Assembly: GCA_003647715.1 (NCBI GenBank)
Contig: QMNJ01000110.1
Coordinates: 1 to 5,383 of the forward strand
DNA length: 5,383 bases
From: Candidatus Coatesiibacteriota bacterium
Lineage (GTDB): Bacteria > RBG-13-66-14 > B26-G2
Direction: 5' to 3'
Part shown: positions 1 to 5,321 of the stretch, piece by piece
How the letters are laid out: each line of letters opens with the position of its first letter
Numbering within the stretch: position 1 is the stretch's first letter
The notes under the pieces: model-generated
What the model was told of the DNA's origin: nothing
What the model saw: the letters and a program-made list of their open reading frames with translations, nothing else
Databases searched by the model: none
Program-made: the position numbers and the translations under genes

Positions 1-23
1 AGTCAAAGCCCAGCTTATTTAGT

Positions 24-52
24 ATTTTATCGGATTCTGTGTATAATGTCAA
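24..52 (-). promoter_or_regulatory. Sigma-70-type promoter reading out of the left edge
   Basis: Read on the minus strand, a perfect -35 box TTGACA (positions 52 to 47) is followed after exactly 17 bases by TAAAAT (29 to 24), five of six matches to the -10 consensus. Transcription would start near position 17 and run leftwards. No minus-strand ATG lies between there and position 1, so the gene it serves begins outside the window. The same pair of boxes, TTGACA and TAAAAT, recurs before the secreted-protein gene at 2187, which supports this as the housekeeping promoter form of the organism. Confidence 0.6.
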
Positions 53-269
53 GTAGTTTACAATGATATCGTTTCTGTTTGGCAATTTGGAAGCATATTA
101 TAATAAAGCAGTTTAACTCTTCATCAATATACACTATAACGCAATATAGGGTAGTCACTCAGAATAGGTGAACAGGGGGAAATATTTTAATCTCTGCCCT
201 GTTAAAGATGATAATACATCAAATATATTAATCTGTAAAAATTATTATTAAGATGATATATTCCGCAGA
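53..269. other. AT-rich divergent intergenic region
   Basis: I see no gene of usual size here. The region separates the leftward promoter at 24-52 from the glycosyltransferase gene. It contains a weak plus-strand promoter candidate, TTGGCA at 79-84 and AATAAA at 102-107 (17-base spacer), which would give a leader of about 155 bases. It also contains a seven-base inverted repeat, AACAGGG at 171-177 with CCCTGTT at 197-203 (19-base loop, no T-run after it). A 13-codon reading frame begins at 253 (separate entry). None of these is strong enough to call as the real promoter. Confidence 0.35.
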
Positions 270-294
270 GTGGGAGAAAGAAAAGACAGATTGA
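253..294 (+). CDS. Possible 13-codon leader ORF before the glycosyltransferase
   Basis: An ATG at 253 opens a 13-codon frame, peptide MIYSAEWEKEKTD, closed by TGA at 292-294. The TGA overlaps a TTG codon at 291-293 that is in the glycosyltransferase frame and would start that protein as MRVLYIDTT, a typical GT4 N-terminus. This stop-start overlap would allow coupled translation. No Shine-Dalgarno sequence precedes the ATG (the bases before it are AT-rich), and so short a frame can arise by chance, so confidence is low. Confidence 0.15.
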   Translation: MIYSAEWEKEKTD

Positions 295-1424
295 GAGTTT
301 TATATATTGACACCACCAGCGAGGTGTGGGGCGGTCAGAGGTCTCTACTTGAGTTGATTGAGATACTATCAGGCGAGGTTAATCCGACAGTTGCGGTGCC
401 GGAGAAAAGCAGATACCACCAGGTCATCACCGAGAAAGGCATTCAGGCGCTCACCATCCCCGTCTCCACAAGGCACAGGCACCAGCGCGGTCGCCTGTCA
501 AACCTAATCTCCGCTGTGAGGGCATTATACCGCCTGCCACGCCTGATAGCAGATGTGAAACCCGACCTCATCCACACCAATAACTTCCTTGCCTGGCTAC
601 TGGCAAGTGTCACATACCCATTGCACAGAAGACCCATAGTGGCTCACCAGAGGGATGAGACCTACCACCCAATATTCCACCATCTAACTACCCGAGTTGC
701 CCACCGCATAATTGCCATCTCACCTGCGGTGGCAGAAATCCTGCCTGATGTCGCACTTTACAAAACAGCGGTGATACCGAACCCGCTGATGGTGGAGAGA
801 GTTGAGAATAAGAGCAAGAGCCCGCACGAGCTTCTTGCCACGGTTAGGAAGACCGAGCGACCCCGTATCGGCTATATCGGCACTACATCACAGCAGAAGG
901 GCTTGCACATTCTGATTGATGCCTTTATACCCCTTGTCAGGAGACATAGGCATGCAAATCTCATTGTCATTGGAGACGCCTACCAGAAGGAGGATGCCTC
1001 ATATCTAAAGGAGCAGAAGAGGAAGGTGAAGGAAGCGGGTGTTGATGAGCGAGTGCAATTTCTGGGCTATCAGGACAATCCCTACCCCCTAATGAGGGAG
1101 ATGGACATTATAGTGGTGCCGTCGTTGAGTGAGGGGCAGGGGCGGGTGGTGCTGGAGGCGATGGCGCTGGGTATTCCGGTAGTAGCATCAATGGCGGGTG
1201 GTCTCAAGATGCTCTATAAGATGGGTGCACCCTGCGTTTTCTTTGAGACGGGAGACATAAGAGCGCTTGGAGGTAAATTATTAGCAATAACAAAGGATAG
1301 AGATAAGCGTAGGAAGATGGCAAATGATGGCAGGAACTTCGTTCTCTATAACTTTTCGCCCGAAGATGTATTTAACGAGATATTATCAATATATAGGAAT
1401 ACTATATCTAACCAACCCATCTAA
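270..1424 (+). CDS. GT4-type glycosyltransferase (GT-B fold)
   Basis: This is a retaining glycosyltransferase of the GT-B fold that would move a sugar from a nucleotide-sugar donor onto a cell-surface glycan or lipid acceptor on the cytoplasmic side; donor and acceptor cannot be read from sequence. The N-terminal Rossmann half opens with RVLYIDTT and the acceptor-side glycine motif WGGQRS (residues 20-25), and includes DLIHTNN at 99-105. The C-terminal donor half starts near residue 198 with IGYIGTTSQQKG (Lys210 at the usual basic position). It carries the family signature SEGQGRVVLEA, in which Glu288 and Glu296 form the EX7E motif. The 384-residue length is normal and there is no signal peptide or membrane segment. 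The GTG start at 270 is the only one possible upstream of residue 8, because TAA at 249-251 closes the frame, but it lacks a ribosome binding site. TTG at 291, behind GGGAGAAAG (272-280), would give a 377-residue protein starting MRVLYID and is a real alternative. It has no sugar-pathway neighbour in the window. Confidence 0.9.
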   Translation: MGERKDRLRVLYIDTTSEVWGGQRSLLELIEILSGEVNPTVAVPEKSRYHQVITEKGIQALTIPVSTRHRHQRGRLSNLISAVRALYRLPRLIADVKPDLIHTNNFLAWLLASVTYPLHRRPIVAHQRDETYHPIFHHLTTRVAHRIIAISPAVAEILPDVALYKTAVIPNPLMVERVENKSKSPHELLATVRKTERPRIGYIGTTSQQKGLHILIDAFIPLVRRHRHANLIVIGDAYQKEDASYLKEQKRKVKEAGVDERVQFLGYQDNPYPLMREMDIIVVPSLSEGQGRVVLEAMALGIPVVASMAGGLKMLYKMGAPCVFFETGDIRALGGKLLAITKDRDKRRKMANDGRNFVLYNFSPEDVFNEILSIYRNTISNQPI

Positions 1425-1645
1425 AATCAAACAGGTCTGTATTATCCTTAATTAACTAAAAAATAAATGACAGTCCTATTCGCTCTTTTTTGCCAAAAAT
1501 TAATATCTCTGATATATTAAAAGTGGATGGATAAAAAAATTATATTTTCTGTCAAAATTCTAAATACCATTCATAGTACTTAAGAATCCAGAGAATAATA
1601 TTAATAAGTAGATATGTAATATTAAAGTCCTGATGTGAGTGAGAT
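1425..1645. other. AT-rich intergenic gap between glycosyltransferase and Roadblock gene
   Basis: No gene is seen here. A weak hairpin could form between GGTCTGT (1434-1440) and ACAGTCC (1470-1476), with one T-T mismatch and a 29-base loop, followed by six T's at 1486-1491; it is a poor terminator. A palindrome TTAATTAA lies at 1448-1455. The downstream half contains the promoter listed at 1490-1518 and then a leader of about 120 bases before the Roadblock start codon. Confidence 0.4.
1490..1518 (+). promoter_or_regulatory. Sigma-70-type promoter for the Roadblock gene
   Basis: TTGCCA at 1490-1495 matches the -35 consensus at five of six bases. After a 17-base spacer comes TATATT at 1513-1518, also five of six. 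The predicted start near 1525 leaves an untranslated leader of about 120 bases before ATG 1646. I see no better promoter nearer the gene. The region is AT-rich, which raises the chance of a random match. Confidence 0.45.
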
Positions 1646-2023
1646 ATGGTAAGTGATAGAAAAGAAAGGATACAAAGTGTTTTAAGGGATTTGAAGAGTT
1701 CAACACCCGATATTGAGTCATCTGCGATTATATCAAGTAGCGGTATTGTAATTGCATCTGACCTACCCCGTGACATTGAAGAGAAGAAGTTAGGCGAGAT
1801 AATCACTACAATGATGTCGGTTGCCGGGAAGGTGGCGTCTGAGCTTCACAGGGGTCAACTTGAGCAGGTATTGGTGAGATGCGACAAAGGGAATGTGATA
1901 CTGGTGCCGGTAGGTATGAGTGAAATACTCGTATCAGTGACGAAGAAGGATGCGCGCCTTGGACTGGTGTTTCTCGAAATGAAGAGAACTGCAAAACAAT
2001 TACACAACATAATGCAACCTTAA
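1646..2023 (+). CDS. Roadblock/LC7 domain protein
   Basis: This 125-residue cytoplasmic protein is a single Roadblock/LC7 domain. Such proteins dimerise and in bacteria and archaea regulate small Ras-like GTPases, as MglB does for MglA in polarity and motility. The fold runs from an N-terminal helix (residues 2-18), through the strand pair around SSAIISSSGIVIASDLP (25-41), a long central helix ending near ASELHRG (64-70), then strands EQVLVRCDKGNVILVPVG (73-90) and EILVSVTKKDARLGLVF (93-109), to a closing amphipathic helix. The pattern of hydrophobic strands and the KKDARLGLVFLEMKR ending fit the family closely, and the length is usual. ATG 1646 is preceded by the weak GAGTGAG (1637-1643). 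No GTPase gene adjoins it, so its partner must be encoded elsewhere. Which process it controls cannot be told from the window. Confidence 0.9.
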   Translation: MVSDRKERIQSVLRDLKSSTPDIESSAIISSSGIVIASDLPRDIEEKKLGEIITTMMSVAGKVASELHRGQLEQVLVRCDKGNVILVPVGMSEILVSVTKKDARLGLVFLEMKRTAKQLHNIMQP

Positions 2024-2113
2024 AATTAGAACATAAGCAAATCCATCATACGACATTTTGATAACTTCGCTTCTTATATGCGTGTATGGAAAATCAGAAT
2101 AGATGCATTTCAC

Positions 2114-2139
2114 AGTAAATTTACTTTAAAAATTTACTT
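2114..2139. promoter_or_regulatory. Operator-like palindrome and repeat next to a promoter
   Basis: AGTAAATTTACT at 2114-2125 is a perfect 12-base palindrome. Ten of its bases recur: AAATTTACTT occurs at 2117-2126 and again at 2130-2139, a period of 13 bases. AGTAAATTT (2114-2122) also pairs as an inverted repeat with AAATTTACT (2130-2138). The second copy runs into the -35 box at 2138-2143. This arrangement fits a dimeric regulator binding at and just upstream of -35. The AT-rich content tempers the significance. Confidence 0.4.
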
Positions 2140-2165
2140 GACATCTGTATAAAAATTCATAAAAT
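2138..2165 (+). promoter_or_regulatory. Sigma-70-type promoter for the acidic secreted protein
   Basis: A perfect TTGACA at 2138-2143 is followed after 16 bases by TAAAAT at 2160-2165. The predicted start near 2172 would leave a leader of only about 15 bases, so the ribosome binding site would be almost at the RNA's 5' end. Position, orientation and closeness to consensus make this the best plus-strand promoter in the window. Confidence 0.6.
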
Positions 2166-2172
2166 TAGAAAT

Positions 2173-2179
2173 AAGGAGG
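2173..2179 (+). promoter_or_regulatory. Strong Shine-Dalgarno site
   Basis: AAGGAGG lies seven bases before ATG 2187 and is a full match to the anti-Shine-Dalgarno sequence. It fixes the start of the secreted protein. The other genes in the window have weak or no such site, so this gene is probably translated much more strongly than its neighbours. Confidence 0.85.
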
Positions 2180-2186
2180 TTGAGTT

Positions 2187-3023
2187 ATGAGAGTTACGAT
2201 TATCATTTTAGCTACCTTTATCTTTGCTGTTTTCGCACTGGCGCAATCGCCATCAAAGGCAGGAGACGAAGTAGCATCTACTTCAGCTATACTACATTCG
2301 GGAGGCGTTTCACCACTGAATCCCCAGGATGATAGAATACTGATAGTCCTGGACAGTGAAGGTGTTTTCGGTGGGAACTATTCCTCTCAGTATGAGGACT
2401 CGTTTGACAGGATAAATTACACCGACTATGAAGTTGTCACCAGCGCACCTGACTATGACGAAATGGTAAATTATGAGTTCGTCTTCTGGACGACTTTTGA
2501 CGACTGGTGGACAAATAGTGGATTTAATGCTACGAACCAGAGCGATGTTTCTGCGTTTCTTGATGAGGGTGATAAGTTCTTCATGCTAATGGGTCAGGAT
2601 GCTATATATGGTAGTGGCTTCACAGCATTCTACACGGACTACCTGGGAGTTGACTCTGTAACAGAAGATGTTTATAACAATGAGGCTTATATTAATATGT
2701 CAGGTGCTTCTGGAACATTCTGTGAGGGAATATCAGGTGGTTTTATGGCAAGCATACTGTATTCAGCCAACAACTTCTACTCAGACGACCTTACCCCAAC
2801 TGCAGATGCAATGGAGCTCTTCATTACCGATGAGAACTATACTACATGCGTTGCATACGATAGTGGCACCTTCAAAACATCATTCGCCACAACCGAGTAT
2901 GGATGTGCAGACGGTGATGACCTGCTTGATGATATCATGCTAGCGCACCTTCAATGGTTTGGTATGTCGCCCACAATAATCGATTCATCATCGGTTGGAG
3001 TAGTAAAGGCATTGTTTAAGTAA
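2187..3023 (+). CDS. Acidic secreted protein, GATase/Rossmann-like domain, function unknown
   Basis: Residues 1-19 form a classic signal peptide ending in ALA before Gln20, so the protein is exported. The mature part is strikingly acidic: I count 42 Asp/Glu against 7 Lys/Arg. A single domain of about 210 residues begins at RILIVLDSEG (50-59), continues through a hydrophobic strand YEFVFWTT (96-103) and AFLDEGDKFFMLMGQD (123-138), and ends at LLDDIMLAHLQWFG (246-259). This alternation resembles the class I glutamine-amidotransferase-like or flavodoxin-like fold found in exported proteins of candidate phyla such as WOR-3. I see no catalytic Cys-His-Glu triad, so an enzymatic role is not supported. 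Three cysteines (179, 221, 240) could include a disulfide. The C-terminus stops at KALFK with no sorting domain, although such proteins often carry one. It has its own promoter, ribosome binding site and probable terminator, so it is a single-gene unit. Family placement is tentative. Confidence 0.75.
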   Translation: MRVTIIILATFIFAVFALAQSPSKAGDEVASTSAILHSGGVSPLNPQDDRILIVLDSEGVFGGNYSSQYEDSFDRINYTDYEVVTSAPDYDEMVNYEFVFWTTFDDWWTNSGFNATNQSDVSAFLDEGDKFFMLMGQDAIYGSGFTAFYTDYLGVDSVTEDVYNNEAYINMSGASGTFCEGISGGFMASILYSANNFYSDDLTPTADAMELFITDENYTTCVAYDSGTFKTSFATTEYGCADGDDLLDDIMLAHLQWFGMSPTIIDSSSVGVVKALFK

Positions 3024-3053
3024 TACCAAAAGACAGTGGTTTGGCAAGATAGG

Positions 3054-3076
3054 GGGGAGGGCACAAAGCTCTCCCC
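3054..3076 (+). terminator. Probable terminator hairpin after the secreted-protein gene
   Basis: GGGGAGGGC (3054-3062) pairs with GCTCTCCCC (3068-3076) in a nine-pair stem with one G-T pair and a five-base loop ACAAA. It starts about 30 bases after the stop codon at 3021-3023. The following bases, ACATTATTATT, are T-rich but not a clean run, so efficiency is uncertain. On the minus strand no T-run follows the hairpin. Confidence 0.6.
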
Positions 3077-3112
3077 ACATTATTATTCAATATTAACTAT
3101 TTGAGAATACGG

Positions 3113-3145
3113 CAATACGCATTGTAATAGTGTATTGACCTTTTT
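3113..3145 (+). terminator. Second terminator-like hairpin
   Basis: CAATACGC (3113-3120) pairs with GTGTATTG (3130-3137), eight pairs including one G-T, with a nine-base loop. Three bases later comes TTTTT at 3141-3145. The stem is AT-rich and weaker than the one at 3054-3076. It could act as a back-up terminator for plus-strand transcription. Confidence 0.3.
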
Positions 3146-3267
3146 GTGACCATCGGTGATTTTAATACCCTTATCCCATAAAATTATAGATATATCTCAG
3201 CATTTATATCTGCTTAACAAAGTATATGGAAGTGGGTTGTCACTGGGGTATGTCCAGAGGTCAAGAC

Positions 3268-4926
3268 CTACTCCGGTGCAGGTATTATGAACTCCTGACC
3301 GGGATATATCCAGTGTGGGTGCATAATCTTATCCATATTCGCTTCATATATCCTACGCCACTTGAACGGGTCGTGATACTCAAAACCCGCTATTATGAAC
3401 AGACACTCCCCCTTCACTACTATATGCCTCTTTGGATACTCACCCGCCTCTCGCTCTCTCTCCTCCTCAACTACCTCCTCAATCAACCTCTCTATCTCTT
3501 CTGTCTTCTCGGTAAGTTTCCGCTCGCCCTCTCTCATCTCTCTGGGGAGGACGACAACGACGATTGTTCCTGCCTTGTCCACCTCGCTCTCATAGCAATA
3601 GTATCTATCACCTATGTAGGCGAGAGTCGGCTTGCAGTCATACAGAAATTCACCCCTATCAGATAGAAGGTGAAATCTCACTGCATCATGACTTACATTG
3701 AGTTCATCAAACCAGCTCCTATCAACCTTACAGGCGACCTTCATCTCCGCAATATCGTTCGCCTTCAGGTTGCTCTCAATCGTAGCGGTGCCATATCTCA
3801 CCTCCTCCCCCCCACTAACCATTGACACCATCCTCGCCTCGTCTGATATCTCACCACAGGCGCTCAAATTTATCTCATCCTCATAATGCTCACTCTTGGT
3901 CCTCACCACCACCTCCTTCACAATAACATCGTTGAACTTAAAGAGGAATGTATTTCTTTTAGACCTCTCCTTGAACTTGTAATCTCTATCTCCAAAGGCA
4001 AAGGTGAGACCAACTCGGTGGGTGCCTATCTTATTATCCATCGCCTTCTCACCCAGTGGTATCTGGAATGCATAGTCAAATATCAGATTGAAGCCCCTCT
4101 CAAGGTTAATGCCTACTCCGGACGAGAAGCGATTCATATCATAACCTGCCCGCACCTGCAAGCAATCGTTGAGAAGCCCCACCTCAAAACCGAGTTTGTA
4201 GAGGAACTCACTATACCCGCCCACCCAGTGCCTGATATAACCGACAGAGACAGATGGTCTGAAAGCACCCAGATATACACCTATATCTGCTCTCGCCTTG
4301 AGGGGAAGGCGTTCATCACCACCGTAGGATAGTTTTGGACGGTTAAGATTGAAGACCGATAGACCGAACAATAGGTTATCTGCCGGCTTTACGATGAGAC
4401 CACTGTTTACAGCCATTGTAAGGCGTATTGTGCCATCATTGAACGATGGGTCTCGTCTGGTAAACTCATTGCTTCTCACGAACCTGGTATAGTAATCAAA
4501 TCCGACCCCCAGACCTACCCTGCCTGGATAGATGAATGAGTTGCCGTAATAGACGGTAGAGATAAAATCGGTCATCAGCCCCTCAAAGTCCGCTCTGGTG
4601 TTTATGCCCACAGTGCCAAAGACGCCGATGGGGACAGCATAGCCGAGAAAGCCCGATGCCATCTCGCTGTAATCAAGCCCCCAGTGGAGGCGCGAGAAAG
4701 AGGTCTCAAGAGTATTATACTCTGTAAATGCAATTAGCGCCGGATTTATGCCGACATCGGAGGGCTGAATGAAGGTGGATGAGAGGCAACCCCCCATGGA
4801 GAAACTCGCCACATTGGGCTGGTAGTCAAACATAGAGAACGAACTACTCAAGCAGATGAAGATAGATATGATTAGAGCAAAAATGGTGTATGTTGAACGC
4901 TTTAACATATTCTTGCTCTTTATCAT
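3268..4926 (-). CDS. Outer-membrane barrel (PorV/PorQ/PorP-like) fused to beta domain, coiled coil and LysM
   Basis: A 552-residue outer-membrane protein (numbered from ATG 4926). Residues 1-31 hold a positively charged start and a hydrophobic signal segment. About 32-311 form a beta-barrel: MFDYQPNVASFSMGG, then the GINPALIAF segment (59-67) typical of PorV/PorQ/PorP and UPF0164-like proteins, then alternating strands ending RVGLTFAFGD. About 330-460 is a beta-rich segment that resembles the archaeal PGF-pre-PGF domain: DRSWFDELNVS (402-412), then KPTLAYIGDRYYCYESE. Residues 462-496 are a Glu/Arg-rich coiled coil. About 500-549 is a LysM domain (IVVKGECLFIIAG, PFKWRRIYEAN, IYPGQEFIIP), which should bind peptidoglycan. 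The protein thus probably spans the outer membrane with its C-terminal part in the periplasm. ATG 4926 shares one base with the TGA of the gene before it, implying coupled translation; GTG 4929 and ATG 4908 are other possible starts. Role in type IX-like secretion or surface anchoring is inferred. Confidence 0.85.
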   Translation of the reverse strand: MIKSKNMLKRSTYTIFALIISIFICLSSSFSMFDYQPNVASFSMGGCLSSTFIQPSDVGINPALIAFTEYNTLETSFSRLHWGLDYSEMASGFLGYAVPIGVFGTVGINTRADFEGLMTDFISTVYYGNSFIYPGRVGLGVGFDYYTRFVRSNEFTRRDPSFNDGTIRLTMAVNSGLIVKPADNLLFGLSVFNLNRPKLSYGGDERLPLKARADIGVYLGAFRPSVSVGYIRHWVGGYSEFLYKLGFEVGLLNDCLQVRAGYDMNRFSSGVGINLERGFNLIFDYAFQIPLGEKAMDNKIGTHRVGLTFAFGDRDYKFKERSKRNTFLFKFNDVIVKEVVVRTKSEHYEDEINLSACGEISDEARMVSMVSGGEEVRYGTATIESNLKANDIAEMKVACKVDRSWFDELNVSHDAVRFHLLSDRGEFLYDCKPTLAYIGDRYYCYESEVDKAGTIVVVVLPREMREGERKLTEKTEEIERLIEEVVEEEREREAGEYPKRHIVVKGECLFIIAGFEYHDPFKWRRIYEANMDKIMHPHWIYPGQEFIIPAPE

Positions 4927-5321
4927 CACCTGATAAGGTTTATTACCCCGGTGAATATATAGCCATCAACCTCAAGTTGATATATGTATCCACCTGTCTC
5001 CATGTCTCTGCCCTGTTTGTCTCTCCCGTCCCAGACCGGCATTGGTCCCATAGCAGAAAAGACACATTTGCCGTCGCTTCTGTAGATATAGATGACCGGT
5101 AGATGCGTGTTCCCATCCACCCTAAAAGACACCACATCGTTTATGCCATCACCGTTGGGGGTGAATGGATTGGGTTCTACCATCAAAGTGATGCCATCTT
5201 TCTGGTCTGTGGTGGTGGTGTCAATATCTACGGGTGAAGTGAAGGAGTTGTCAGATAGCGATAAAGAAGTTGCAAAAGCAATGCTTGAAAGAATAAACAG
5301 AATATTCAGCGAAAGCTTCAT
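4926..5321 (-). CDS. Small exported type B C-terminal-domain protein (CHU_C/FlgD-Ig-like)
   Basis: A 131-residue protein with a signal peptide (residues 1-17, likely cut after AFA), a Ser/Thr/Asp-rich linker (about 18-43, with a TTTT run) and one beta-sandwich domain (about 47-131). The domain carries the hallmarks of the gliding-motility-associated type B C-terminal domain: PNPFTPNGDGINDVVSF (50-66), VIYIYRSDGKCVF (76-88), VWDGRDKQGR (96-105), TGGYIYQL (109-116) and the ending GVINLIR. In Bacteroidota this domain sits at the end of long adhesins and enzymes and directs them through the type IX secretion system. Here almost nothing precedes it, so there is no separate cargo. FlgD-type Ig domains are related and remain an alternative. 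ATG 5321 follows AGGGG (5336-5332) at a 10-base spacing. It is the first gene of the unit with the barrel protein. Cys86 is the only cysteine. Confidence 0.85.
   Translation of the reverse strand: MKLSLNILFILSSIAFATSLSLSDNSFTSPVDIDTTTTDQKDGITLMVEPNPFTPNGDGINDVVSFRVDGNTHLPVIYIYRSDGKCVFSAMGPMPVWDGRDKQGRDMETGGYIYQLEVDGYIFTGVINLIR

Larger units (their letters stand above)
3024..3267. other. Convergent intergenic region with two hairpins
   Basis: This gap lies between the stop of the plus-strand secreted-protein gene and the stop of the minus-strand barrel gene. It holds the two hairpins listed separately and no gene I can support. TTGACC at 3135-3140 looks like a -35 box but has no fitting -10 box. 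No clear terminator for the minus-strand operon with a T-run on that strand is visible, so leftward transcription may end at one of the shared hairpins or without a recognisable intrinsic signal. Confidence 0.5.

Noticed and set aside
1806..1994. Minus-strand open frame inside the Roadblock gene
   Set aside because: It is opposite a well-recognised Roadblock/LC7 domain and its translation is Ser/Pro-rich without motifs.
2668..2943. Plus-strand open frame of 91 codons inside the secreted-protein gene
   Set aside because: It is a frame shadow of a gene with a signal peptide, strong ribosome binding site and coherent fold pattern.
3439..3543. Pyrimidine-rich plus-strand tract of CTC/CTT triplets, considered as a simple repeat
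   Set aside because: It is explained by Glu and Arg codons of the coiled coil on the minus strand.
3226..3666. Plus-strand open frame of 146 codons antisense to the LysM end of the barrel protein
   Set aside because: It is Leu/Tyr-rich low-complexity translation opposite a clear LysM and coiled-coil gene and has no ribosome binding site.
3886..4332. Plus-strand open frame of 148 codons
   Set aside because: It lies wholly antisense to the barrel domain, which has recognisable family motifs, and shows no domain of its own.
4827..4926. Possible lipoprotein box (IFIC) in the barrel protein's signal segment
   Set aside because: The residue before Cys is Ile, not Gly/Ala/Ser, so it is not a usual lipobox.
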